From CAYQOX01 sp964419335 (GTDB lineage: Bacteria; Hinthialibacterota; Hinthialibacteria; Hinthialibacterales; Hinthialibacteraceae): a stretch of DNA of 64,000 nt. The DNA lies in contig CAYQOX010000006.1 in NCBI GenBank assembly GCA_964419335.1, positions 62,001 through 126,000 of the forward strand, given 5' to 3'. This document shows positions 34,841 through 43,746 of the stretch, piece after piece. The position numbers and the translations under genes are program-made. Under the pieces are notes generated by a model. The model did no database searches, was not told the DNA's origin, and saw only the letters and a list, made by a program, of their open reading frames with translations. The stretch's first letter is position 1. Every line of letters starts with the position of its first letter.

Positions 34841-37237
34841 ATGCGAAGAATAAGTTTTTTTTCGGGGTGTTTGGTTGTCTTGTTACTGGTAGGTTTTGGT
34901 TTCTCAGCCTATTCGTTTACCTTGATGGATCAGGAAAAATTAAACGAAGCGAGAATTCAGGGAATCGAGGATCTTGAAGCTGGTGAATACCGTGTTTGGG
35001 TATGGTCACTTGATAAGGAATCATTGACGGTGGTTGTGGATGGTGAGCGTTTAGCCTATGAAACTTCTGCTGAAGCGGGAGAGAAGTATTCCTGGAAGCT
35101 TTTGGGAAGCGTCCAAGTAGAGGAACGGGATTCTGTGCCTTTAGGGGTATATACAGATTTTGAAAAGCAATTTTTGGAAGATAAGGTCGTTGGCTGGCTT
35201 GCTTTGGCTGAGGATGAACATTGGAACCCGGAGGAGTTTTTTCATTTAACGAGACTATTCGAACACTCGGATGAGACAGTTCAAGATCCGCGAGTTACAA
35301 AGCCCCGAACTTTAGACGATTTTCACTATATTCCTGAGTACGATAAATTATGGCGCTGGTATGAACGCAAGCAGGAATTGCGGAACCATATGCTGGTAAG
35401 TTTGGGCGCTTATCCGGAGCCGGAGCGTACTCCCTTAAATATCAATCGTTTTAGTAAGATTGAGGGGGACGATTATGTAATAGAAAAAATTCACTTTGAG
35501 AGCTTCCCAGGCTTTTATGTTACAGGAAACTTGTTTATTCCTAAGGAGGGCGATGGGCCTTTCCCAGCGGTGTTATGTCCCCATGGCCATTGGGGCAATG
35601 GGCGCTTTGAGCATTCGGATACCAATAAAATCACCGGACGTGGTGTTCATTTTGCTAAGCAAGGGTATGTCGCTTTTACCATTGATATGATTGGCTATGT
35701 TGATAGTCAGCAGATGGAACATCGTTGGCATAGTCAAGAAGAAAATCTATGGGGATTCTCCGCTCATGGCTTGCAGTACTGGAACAATGTGCGGGCGGTG
35801 GATTTCCTCTCCTCACTCGACTTTGTTGATGAGGAACGCATCGCTTGTACAGGCGCCTCGGGTGGAGGAACGCAAACGTATACGCTTATGGCGCTGGATC
35901 CCCGAATTAAGGCGGCGGCACCGGTGAACATGATTTCTGCACATTTTCAGGGAGGATGTGTATGTGAGAATGCTCCTAATTTGCGGATTGATGCGAATAA
36001 TGTGGAAATCGCGGCCATGATGGCACCTCGGCCTTTGATGATGATTGCTGCCACGGGGGATTGGACGCGGGAAACCTATCGGGTGGAATATCCTGCGATT
36101 CGGTCCGTGTATCAATTATTCGATGCGGAAGAGAAGGTGCGTGCCAAGCAGATGGATGCCCCCCATAATTACAATCAACAGAGCCGGGAAGCGGTGTATG
36201 CAGCGTTTGGTGAATGGTTGCTAGGGAAGCAGGATTATTCCTATCAGGAAGAAGAATTGGAGATCGAAGATTTCGATGCACTGAGGGTGTTTCCTGATGG
36301 ACCGCCGGAAGGTGCGGTGACGCGGGATGAACTTTTCGACTATTATAAAAAAGCATCAGAAGAACAATTGCGTGAGGTTTTCCCCGAAGATGATTTACGC
36401 TTACGAGCCCTGCGGCGCCGCGCTGGTCAGGGATTACGGCATGCGGTCAGTGCGCAAGAGCCTGACCCTCGGGCGTTGAAAATCGAACGTGTGGATTATG
36501 TGGAACAAAGCCAGTATGTGATCGAAAAGTACATTATTGGCAGAGATGGAGAAGGCGACCAAATTCCGGGAATTTTGCTCGTTCCTGATCATTGGAAACA
36601 AGCCAAGACGGGTACTCTGCTTCTCCATGAGAAGGGCAAAGCCGCTTTTTATAATACACAAAAAGGTAAAGTAAGTGCGTACTTACAAGCGTTGCTTGAT
36701 CGTGGGTATGTGATTTTTATGCCGGATTTATTTTTGACCGGAGAATATCATACGCCGTTTGCTCAACAAGAGCGAGAACGAGAGGTCTCTCATTTTTATA
36801 CTTATAACCAAAGCGATTATGCTTTACGGGTGCAGGATATATTGACCTCCTTGGCATTCTTACAAGGACGTCATGAAGTGGAAAAGGTTCATATGATGGC
36901 GATGGAAGACGCAGGATTATGGGGACTGTTGGCTGCCCCCTTGGCGGAGACTTCCTTGCAATCGTTGGTATTGGATATGAATCACTTTTCGAGTAGTGAA
37001 AATGAAGCGTTTTTGGAAAGGCTTTATATACCAAGTTTACGTCGTGTGGGAGATGTACGAAGTGCACAAGCCTTGGTAGCCCCATCCCCGATGATTCTTT
37101 ATAACACCGGGACGGAATTTCATACCGATTGGGCTGAGCAGGCTTATCAAACCGAGGGGGTGCCGGATTTATTCGAAGCATTGGAAGGATCGATTTCACC
37201 AGAGAGAATGAATACTTGGCTGGATGATATCGAGTAA
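34841..37237 (+). CDS. Secreted/membrane tandem alpha/beta hydrolase (acetyl xylan esterase-like)
   Basis: This is a 798-residue protein starting at ATG 34841 after TTGGAGGAAAG, with an N-terminal signal or anchor (ISFFSGCLVVLLLVGFGFSA). The first hydrolase unit (about 185-500) has the nucleophile motif GASGGG, an oxyanion-type HGHWGNGR, the APRPLMMIAATGDW strand with an Asp, and a final His (DAPHNYNQQ). This resembles acetyl xylan esterase-like enzymes. The second unit (about 580-798) repeats the fold (GILLVPDHW, LLLHEKGKA, YVIFMPDLF) but its elbow reads MAMEDAG with no Ser. It is probably inactive and structural. The substrate is unknown; an esterified plant or algal glycan fits the context. 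A terminator follows. Confidence 0.82.
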   Translation: MRRISFFSGCLVVLLLVGFGFSAYSFTLMDQEKLNEARIQGIEDLEAGEYRVWVWSLDKESLTVVVDGERLAYETSAEAGEKYSWKLLGSVQVEERDSVPLGVYTDFEKQFLEDKVVGWLALAEDEHWNPEEFFHLTRLFEHSDETVQDPRVTKPRTLDDFHYIPEYDKLWRWYERKQELRNHMLVSLGAYPEPERTPLNINRFSKIEGDDYVIEKIHFESFPGFYVTGNLFIPKEGDGPFPAVLCPHGHWGNGRFEHSDTNKITGRGVHFAKQGYVAFTIDMIGYVDSQQMEHRWHSQEENLWGFSAHGLQYWNNVRAVDFLSSLDFVDEERIACTGASGGGTQTYTLMALDPRIKAAAPVNMISAHFQGGCVCENAPNLRIDANNVEIAAMMAPRPLMMIAATGDWTRETYRVEYPAIRSVYQLFDAEEKVRAKQMDAPHNYNQQSREAVYAAFGEWLLGKQDYSYQEEELEIEDFDALRVFPDGPPEGAVTRDELFDYYKKASEEQLREVFPEDDLRLRALRRRAGQGLRHAVSAQEPDPRALKIERVDYVEQSQYVIEKYIIGRDGEGDQIPGILLVPDHWKQAKTGTLLLHEKGKAAFYNTQKGKVSAYLQALLDRGYVIFMPDLFLTGEYHTPFAQQEREREVSHFYTYNQSDYALRVQDILTSLAFLQGRHEVEKVHMMAMEDAGLWGLLAAPLAETSLQSLVLDMNHFSSSENEAFLERLYIPSLRRVGDVRSAQALVAPSPMILYNTGTEFHTDWAEQAYQTEGVPDLFEALEGSISPERMNTWLDDIE

Positions 37238-37288
37238 AGTTTTACTAAGGATTTGAGTACGCGGCATTTTCGGGATTGAGAAGTCAAA

Positions 37289-37312
37289 GGGCGGAGAGAT
37301 GGGTCTCCGCCC
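37289..37312. terminator. Bidirectional intrinsic terminator
   Basis: A 9-bp GC-rich perfect stem (GGGCGGAGA with TCTCCGCCC, six-base loop) lies midway between the convergent hydrolase and LolC genes. Short T runs lie on the minus-strand side. Confidence 0.75.
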
Positions 37313-37339
37313 TAGTTATTGGGTATAGAAGATGCGCAC

Positions 37340-38707
37340 TTAAGAAAAACGTAAGGCATCCACCGGGACAAAGCGGGATGCACGAAATGCGGGATAAATA
37401 GAAGCGAGAAAACTAACGCAGGTCGTGTAGATCGATACACTGATGAAGTCGAAAAACTCCATTTCGCATGGCAGGTACTGTAAATAATAAATGCGTCCCT
37501 CACCCGGGAGCTCCGGTGGGAATGCCTGGATAAGGCTGCATAGCGTATAGCCGCCAATGATCCCGATGGAGGTCCCTAGGAGACCTACGATTAATCCTAG
37601 GGAAATAAAAATCAGGCGAATGTTACCCCGTCCCGCTCCAATGGCACGGAGGAGGCCGATATCGCGGGTCTTTTCGGTTACGATCATGAATAAAGTGGCG
37701 ATAATATTGAACGTCGCGACGAGGATGATGATTTTTAAAATGTAATCCATCGTGCGTTTTTCAATTTTAAGTGCGTTAAAGAAAACTTGATTGAATTGCA
37801 TCCAAGAGGAAGCGTATCCATGACCCACTTTTTCATAATTCGTCTCTTTGATGGCTTGCAACGTTTTGGCTGTGGCCGCTTCTTTGTAGTTATCCAACCA
37901 AAAAAGAATGTGCGTAACTTTGTTCGGAACGTTAAGCAAGTATTGGGCAGAAGGGATGGAGATATAGCACCAACTTGAATCAAACTCGTAATGCCCGGTT
38001 TCGAAAATGCCGACCACTTCGAAGATTTTGGCGTTCGTTTTGCCCATGTTGGCAGCGTCGGATTCGAGAGGAACCGTAATTAAGGTGAGGCGTTGCCCCA
38101 GGTAATATTCATAGGCTTTACGTTGGGTTTCTTCATCCATTTCTCCGGTGGTTGCCATGCCACCGAAGAGATCCGCAGCCATTTCTTTTCCAATAATGAT
38201 CCCGGGAAGCTTTTGTTCTTGTTGGGCTAGTTCATCGATACGGATGGTCTCTTCGGAAGGGTCCTGGCTGATTTCATGGCTTAAGGCATCTAAATCGCCG
38301 ATAAGCAGGTTATTTTGCAGGCCCGTGGCTTCGTTTTCATAGCGTGGGTCAATGCCGACGAAATATGGAAAATTGTTTCCCAAACCCGGCGTGTCGCTGG
38401 GATAAATAACACCTCGATACATCAGGACTGGCGTACTTGCGGCTACATTATCGATAGTCTTGAAATCCGGGATCAGTTCGTGATAATTTTCGATTCCATT
38501 GGAATAGTTAAGGATAATATGTGAACGTCCTTGGAGAATTTTGCTGCGTAAATCATTGGCGAAGCCGTTCATTACCGAAAGAACCGTAATGAGAGAGACG
38601 ACGCCTAGAGCAACACCGGTAATGCTGATTAAGGTAAGATGAAAGATGAATGTCGCTCCGCCTTGGGGGCGGAGATATCGTTTGGCAATGAACCATTCAT
38701 AACGCAT
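37340..38707 (-). CDS. lolC: Lipoprotein-releasing ABC transporter permease, LolC/LolE type
   Basis: This inner-membrane permease of the LolCDE machine lifts outer-membrane lipoproteins from the membrane for LolA. The 455-residue protein has the LolC/E layout: an N-terminal span preceded by MRYEWFIAKRYL, ISITGVALGVVSLITVLSVMNGF (about 28-50), a large periplasmic domain (about 55-305), and three C-terminal spans with the FtsX motif (EKTRDIGLLRAIGAGRGNI, about 343-361). A LolD-like ATPase is encoded about 7 kb away at 45.97 kb rather than beside it. A single permease may form a homodimer, as in organisms with LolF. Confidence 0.92.
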   Translation of the reverse strand: MRYEWFIAKRYLRPQGGATFIFHLTLISITGVALGVVSLITVLSVMNGFANDLRSKILQGRSHIILNYSNGIENYHELIPDFKTIDNVAASTPVLMYRGVIYPSDTPGLGNNFPYFVGIDPRYENEATGLQNNLLIGDLDALSHEISQDPSEETIRIDELAQQEQKLPGIIIGKEMAADLFGGMATTGEMDEETQRKAYEYYLGQRLTLITVPLESDAANMGKTNAKIFEVVGIFETGHYEFDSSWCYISIPSAQYLLNVPNKVTHILFWLDNYKEAATAKTLQAIKETNYEKVGHGYASSWMQFNQVFFNALKIEKRTMDYILKIIILVATFNIIATLFMIVTEKTRDIGLLRAIGAGRGNIRLIFISLGLIVGLLGTSIGIIGGYTLCSLIQAFPPELPGEGRIYYLQYLPCEMEFFDFISVSIYTTCVSFLASIYPAFRASRFVPVDALRFS

Positions 38708-38844
38708 AACCGATTTCCACGTTTCTATTGTTGGGATTTTTCTTCATGTAAACGTATAGGCAATCCCTACGGTTTGCCATTACAATACTTGAAATTGTAT
38801 CTCGTGATTCGAAACGTGTGTATCATAGCATGAACGGATAAAAG

Positions 38845-40443
38845 ATGAGAGCCATATCCCATTATCCCAAAACGGTATTGACCTTGTTGATCGTGGTTGG
38901 ATTTCTTCTGCGCTCGCTCGGTTTAGAGGCGATACCCCCGGCGTTGAACTCCGATGAATTGTTGAAGGCTTTTGATGGGGCCTCTGTCTATCGTACCGGG
39001 ATGGATCATCATGGAGCCTCTTGGCCGTTGTTTTTTAAGCAATCGGGAGAATACAGCCCGCCGTTGTATATTTATTGGGCGGGATTCTTTGCTGCACCGT
39101 TAGGGATTCATCCCTATTTGGTGCGGTTGCCATCGGCGGTTGTGGGGACGTTGACAATCTTGATGGTTTATTTGTTCGTGAAGGAATTCAGCGATAAGAA
39201 GACAGGCCTCTTGACAGCCGCGCTGGTTACGCTTTCACCCTGGAACATTCACTACAGCCGGATAGGATGGGAAGCTATTCTGCAGGCCCCCCTATGGCTA
39301 GGGGGATTATATTTTCTCATGCGATGGGTACGAAATCATCGGACGGTGGAGTTGTGTTTATCCACCCTCTTTTTTGCGTTGGTCATTTATGCGTATCCTG
39401 CCGCACGTTTGTTTGTTCCGTTAATGATGTTGATTATGGTGTTGGTGTATGGTGATGATTTTTGGCATGATAAAAAACAAACCCTGGTGGCGTTTGGTGT
39501 GTGGCTGTTGGTGTTGTTGCCCTATGCGATTTCCATGATCCAACATTATGAGGCGATGCAGGCGCGGTGGCGTTTTTTATCGGTTTTTAATCAAAATAAT
39601 GGTTTCTTGATTTTTGTTCAGCAATATTTTCAGCATCTTTCCCCTTCTTTTATGTTTCTGTTTGGGAACCCAAACTCGTATCATATGATGTGTGGCGGGT
39701 TGGCGATGACGGTCTTACTCCCCTTTTTTTTGGTCGCCCTTGTCTATATGGGTAAAAAGCGGAGGCGTATTCATTGGGTTTTATTCGCATGGCTGCTTTT
39801 GTTTGCGCTGCCTTCGAGTATGACATTCGATCGGTATGATATTCATAGCATGCCTAATCCTCTACGGGCAACCTGTGGATTAAGTTTATTAGAAATTATT
39901 AGTGCTATCGGATTCATGGCGCTAATAACCTCGTTTTCTAAAACGATTTACAAAAGAGGACTCAACATCGCAATGACTGCCGCCATTCTGATGAATGCTC
40001 TTTATGTTGGCTATGATTACATAAAGCAGTACCCTGTCTATTCTGCGTCCAACTGGCAATATGGGTTGCGAGAGGCGGTGGAGTATGTAGAAGCGCACAA
40101 GGAGTCTTACGAGCGAGTGGTGGTTTCGCATAAAGTGAGATTGCATCCCGTGGCGTTGGCGGTTTTTGTAGGGCATGAGCCCCAGCCGATTTCGGGGGAT
40201 GATTTCCCAAAATATATCTTGCCTTTTTTTCACTATGTTCCCGTCTATGGGGATTTTGGCCATCAACAGTATCTCCAATGTGAGGGACAACGCTTAGGCT
40301 CGATCTCGCGTTGGTATAATTTGGCCAAAGAAAAAAACCTTTATCTTGCCGAGGCAGGTGAGATTACGCATGCCAAACCAAAGAAAACGATACTTTATCC
40401 CGATGGCAGCAAAGCCTATGAAATATTTTCGAGCGAGAAATGA
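38845..40443 (+). CDS. GT39-like (ArnT/PMT family) glycosyltransferase
   Basis: This 532-residue integral membrane protein has about eleven hydrophobic spans. It belongs to the group of lipid-phosphate-sugar-dependent transferases (GT39/ArnT/PMT). The N-terminal periplasmic acidic motif NSDEL (about 36-40) fits the catalytic Asp-Glu loop, and the VRLPSAVVGTLTILMVYL segment (about 93-110) is typical. The C-terminal about 120 residues form a soluble periplasmic domain. It probably transfers a sugar to a glycan, lipid A or protein. It lies divergent to lolC and convergent with a YggT-like gene, immediately abutting it, and belongs to the surface-glycan region. Confidence 0.82.
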   Translation: MRAISHYPKTVLTLLIVVGFLLRSLGLEAIPPALNSDELLKAFDGASVYRTGMDHHGASWPLFFKQSGEYSPPLYIYWAGFFAAPLGIHPYLVRLPSAVVGTLTILMVYLFVKEFSDKKTGLLTAALVTLSPWNIHYSRIGWEAILQAPLWLGGLYFLMRWVRNHRTVELCLSTLFFALVIYAYPAARLFVPLMMLIMVLVYGDDFWHDKKQTLVAFGVWLLVLLPYAISMIQHYEAMQARWRFLSVFNQNNGFLIFVQQYFQHLSPSFMFLFGNPNSYHMMCGGLAMTVLLPFFLVALVYMGKKRRRIHWVLFAWLLLFALPSSMTFDRYDIHSMPNPLRATCGLSLLEIISAIGFMALITSFSKTIYKRGLNIAMTAAILMNALYVGYDYIKQYPVYSASNWQYGLREAVEYVEAHKESYERVVVSHKVRLHPVALAVFVGHEPQPISGDDFPKYILPFFHYVPVYGDFGHQQYLQCEGQRLGSISRWYNLAKEKNLYLAEAGEITHAKPKKTILYPDGSKAYEIFSSEK

Positions 40444-41382
40444 TCACGCAGCGGGCATGGAAAAGGCTTCTTCGGGCATGATTCCAGAAAGCAGAAGAAT
40501 GCGAATGTAGCCTAAAATCCACACGATTCCGGGATTTAGAACCAAGAAGGCGAAGATCGGTGATAAATCAATGAAGTCGATTCGCATCCAGGGAAACATT
40601 CGTCGAAAGATCTCCAAATAGGGATCGGCCATGGCGCGTACCAGTTGCACCATCGTGCTGAACTGATCAGCCCCGATCCAGGAAGAGAGAATCGCAAGGA
40701 GCAAAATAAACCAATAAATCGTGATGAGTCCTGTACAAATTTCGAAGAAGGTTTCGATCATGGTGTACTGAACTTCGAGAATTCCGTATAGAAAAGAGAG
40801 ACTAGTTAGGACCGCCAGCAGGGAGGCAAACATCAAAAGAAAGAAAGTGCTGATAATAAATAAGATTTTGAGATTGTTGGTATCCACGAGTCTGCGCGCG
40901 TAGTTGAATAAAGTAAAGGTACGATCACGAAAACAAGCATATCCCGCGTTGGTCCCGCATATCATGACCCCGCGATGAGAAACCATCATGCTGGCGAAGA
41001 GAAAGGCAATCAGCATTTGAGCAATAAGTACAACCCCCATGGTGAAACTAATCGCCATGGCGTTGATCAAGGGGATCCGACTGCCGAACATTTGTAAACT
41101 GGTGAAGGGAACTCCATAGCCTCCCCCAAGGATCCAAAGGAACCACCCGCGAATGATGAGAAGTAAGAAAATTGCAAAAAGGGGCATAGAATCCTGGATG
41201 CGAAGGGCATACTTAGGCGCCAGCTGCCGTATAGGACGCAAAAAACTCTCGGTGAGGGTGATGACGCTGACCAAAATGGGACCAAAACCGTAGTACCGAT
41301 AGGGTTCTACGAAATAACGGATCAGCAATACTATGATCAGCAATTGAAAAAATAGATTGAGAAGATTGAATAGTAATGGCAT
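40444..41382 (-). CDS. YggT family membrane protein, extended
   Basis: This 312-residue integral membrane protein carries two YggT-type units. The first (about 30-80) has TESFLRPIRQLAPKYALRIQDSMPLFAIFLLL. The second (about 230-290) has SSWIGADQFS, VRAMADPYLEIFRRMFPWM and IDLSPIFAFLVL, the usual PI/RxxP and DLSP signature. Normal YggT proteins are about 90-190 residues; here a long stretch with three to four extra spans (about 110-225) separates the units. YggT proteins are linked to cell-envelope or osmotic stress functions, without a defined biochemical role. The gene directly abuts the preceding convergent gene. Confidence 0.8.
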   Translation of the reverse strand: MPLLFNLLNLFFQLLIIVLLIRYFVEPYRYYGFGPILVSVITLTESFLRPIRQLAPKYALRIQDSMPLFAIFLLLIIRGWFLWILGGGYGVPFTSLQMFGSRIPLINAMAISFTMGVVLIAQMLIAFLFASMMVSHRGVMICGTNAGYACFRDRTFTLFNYARRLVDTNNLKILFIISTFFLLMFASLLAVLTSLSFLYGILEVQYTMIETFFEICTGLITIYWFILLLAILSSWIGADQFSTMVQLVRAMADPYLEIFRRMFPWMRIDFIDLSPIFAFLVLNPGIVWILGYIRILLLSGIMPEEAFSMPAA

Positions 41383-41519
41383 TGGTTTTTCAGTATTTAT
41401 GACCGCTTCGACATTGCGGTGGAATGAGTTTGCATGTTTCGCGCTGCTTCGTGTGGAAAAAAAGCAGAATATAGTATGGTCGAAAAAACGGAATCTGACA
41501 ACATCGATGGAGTATTTAC

Positions 41520-42632
41520 GTGCGAATAGGAATTGAATGTTCTACCCTGACTCGTTATCGAACCGGGATCGGCTTTTATAATTATCATCTGGTACGTGAG
41601 CTTGCCCCGCTGGTACATGAAGAGGAATTGGTTCTGCTTTATAATCGCTCTTTGTCGAATCTGACTCTCCCAGGTGGCTTATGGCATGTCATGAGCGGTC
41701 CTTCCAAAACCCACATTTGGGGACAAACATGGTTAGGTTCATTGTGCCGTAAGCATGGGATTGATTTGCTTCACAGTCCGGGACAGTGTCTGCCTTTTTT
41801 GTATGATGGCAAAACGGTTTTGACGATACACGATCTATCGGCCATGTTTTATCCTCAGCATAAGGAACTACAGTCTCGTATGGTTTGGAATTGCCTTGTG
41901 CCCACCATGGCACGCCGCGCAGACCATATCATTACTGTTTCAGATAATACCCGCAACGATGTGATTCAGCATTTGAGCTTACCCGAGGAGAAGGTTACCC
42001 GCATATATGAAGCCGCAGCCCCTGAGTATCATCCCGTGGAGGATCAGGAACGTCTATCTCAATTTCGCAAAGACAAACAACTCGAGCCGGGTTATATTCT
42101 TGCGGTGGGCACGATTGAGCCGCGTAAAAATTACCCTTTCCTTCTACAGGTATTTGCCCGTTGGTTGGAGCGCTCTCATCCTGAAGCGACTCTCGTGATT
42201 GTAGGGAAACCGGGCTGGTTATATGAAGAGACTTATCGCACTTTTTCAGCCTTGCCTATTCGGCGTAATGTCCGTTTTGAGGGGTATGTGCCTGATAATG
42301 ATTTGATGCGTCTTTATTATGCCGCGGCTGACTTTTCTATCCTGACCCCTTTTTATGAAGGATTTTGGCTGCCAGGATTGGAATCACTTGCGTGTGGAAC
42401 CCCGGTAATCGCACCTCGGCATTCCTCGATTCCTGAAGTTGTGGGCAATGCGGGCATTCTTGTTGATGAGTTCGAAGAGGAGGCGTGGATCGAGGCGATG
42501 GACCGGCTGTGGATGGCGCAAGATCGGGAAGAATGGGCACAACGAGGTATTGAAAGAGCACGTCAGTTTTCATGGCAGCGCACTGCCCAAGAAACGTTGC
42601 AACTTTATCGTTCTTTGATGAATGGGGGTTGA
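41520..42632 (+). CDS. Family 4 glycosyltransferase
   Basis: This 370-residue GT-B enzyme is likely to add a sugar from a nucleotide-sugar donor to a growing surface glycan. The N-terminal acceptor domain begins MRIGIECSTLTRYRTGIGFY. The C-terminal donor domain contains VGTIEPRKNYPFLLQVF (about 196-212), FEGYVPDNDLMRLYYAADF (about 257-275) and the EX7E motif (EGFWLPGLE, about 283-291), all typical of GT4. It starts with GTG after TGGAG. It opens a tightly packed run with a second GT4, an O-antigen ligase-like protein and LolD, each overlapping the previous gene. Confidence 0.92.
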   Translation: MRIGIECSTLTRYRTGIGFYNYHLVRELAPLVHEEELVLLYNRSLSNLTLPGGLWHVMSGPSKTHIWGQTWLGSLCRKHGIDLLHSPGQCLPFLYDGKTVLTIHDLSAMFYPQHKELQSRMVWNCLVPTMARRADHIITVSDNTRNDVIQHLSLPEEKVTRIYEAAAPEYHPVEDQERLSQFRKDKQLEPGYILAVGTIEPRKNYPFLLQVFARWLERSHPEATLVIVGKPGWLYEETYRTFSALPIRRNVRFEGYVPDNDLMRLYYAAADFSILTPFYEGFWLPGLESLACGTPVIAPRHSSIPEVVGNAGILVDEFEEEAWIEAMDRLWMAQDREEWAQRGIERARQFSWQRTAQETLQLYRSLMNGG

Positions 42633-42633
42633 T

Positions 42634-43746
42634 GTGAAAACTTCGAATCGTTCGTTACACGTTTTGATGATAGAGCCCTCGGGGGCTGGCGGCATTGCTC
42701 ACTATACCTATGGGCTGGCGAAAGGCTTGGGAGAATTGGGTGTCAAGGTGGAAATCTTGACCGGTCATCGTTGGATGGATTGGTCTCTTCCTGAGGATGT
42801 ACAAGTTCATAAAATATTTCAGGGCATCAAGAGCAATCCATTTCAATTTTTGATGCACCTTTGGCGATTGCGAAAGAACGTTGATCTTGTGCATTGGCAG
42901 TGTGTCGCCCGGCCACGGGTATGGCGTTGGCTTATGCGTTTGTTGCCGCTTAAACATGTGCCGTGGGTTTTTACGGTGCATAACCTCTTACCACATGAGC
43001 GTGAGACGATCTCGTCTACTTTTTTTCGCGAGGTCTATCAACAAATGGATGGATTGATCTTTCATACGCAATATACGCAAGAACTGTTTACAAAGTGGTT
43101 TTCAGATATCCAAACAAAAACGGCGGTGATTCCGTTGGGAGAGTATGGGTTTTTTCCTGCGGACGAGGAGAACTTTCAAGAAAAGGAAAACACCCTGTTA
43201 TTTTTTGGAAACATTCGAGCTTATAAAGGTTTGGATCTCCTGCTTGAGGCGATGCCGATCATTCGCCAAGCGATTCCCGAGGCTCAACTACAGATTGTAG
43301 GCCAGGCGTTAGAACCCTTTCAACGCTATGAGCAACAGATCCAAAAACATAACTTAGAGCCTTGGATTGACGTTCGTCTTGGCTATCAACCCGACAAAGA
43401 CATCCCGCGGATATTTCGAAGCGCCTCGGTGGTGGTGCTTCCTTATCGGGAAATTGATCAGAGCGCTGTCTTGTTGCTGGCTTTGGCGATGGGATGTCCG
43501 GTTATTGCTACCCGGGTCGGGGGAATTGCAGAAGTTATCCGAGATCAAGAAACGGGAGTGTTGGTGGAACCCGATGATCCTCTATCATTGGCAGAAGCGG
43601 TGATCGGACTCTTGCACGATCGAGAAAAACGAAAGCGGCTGGGTGAGGCGGCGCGCAGAGATGTGGAAGAACGATTTTCTTGGAATCGTATTGCTCAGAA
43701 AACAGAGGATTTTTATAAAACGGTTTATGAAGATGCGCATTCTTGA
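42634..43746 (+). CDS. Family 4 glycosyltransferase
   Basis: This GT-B enzyme of about 370 residues begins with the glycine-rich IEPSGAGGIAHYTYGLAKGL, typical of GT4. It has the donor-domain motifs FGNIRAYKGLDLLLEA (about 188-203), DIPRIFRSASVVVLPY (about 250-265) and the EX7E-equivalent region with a Gln start (DQSAVLLLALAMG, about 268-280). I prefer the GTG at 42634, which follows the upstream stop codon and GGGGG; the ATG at 42622 is an alternative that overlaps the previous gene by 11 bp. Its 3' end overlaps the next gene by about 14 bp. It is part of the exopolysaccharide run. Confidence 0.9.
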   Translation: MKTSNRSLHVLMIEPSGAGGIAHYTYGLAKGLGELGVKVEILTGHRWMDWSLPEDVQVHKIFQGIKSNPFQFLMHLWRLRKNVDLVHWQCVARPRVWRWLMRLLPLKHVPWVFTVHNLLPHERETISSTFFREVYQQMDGLIFHTQYTQELFTKWFSDIQTKTAVIPLGEYGFFPADEENFQEKENTLLFFGNIRAYKGLDLLLEAMPIIRQAIPEAQLQIVGQALEPFQRYEQQIQKHNLEPWIDVRLGYQPDKDIPRIFRSASVVVLPYREIDQSAVLLLALAMGCPVIATRVGGIAEVIRDQETGVLVEPDDPLSLAEAVIGLLHDREKRKRLGEAARRDVEERFSWNRIAQKTEDFYKTVYEDAHS

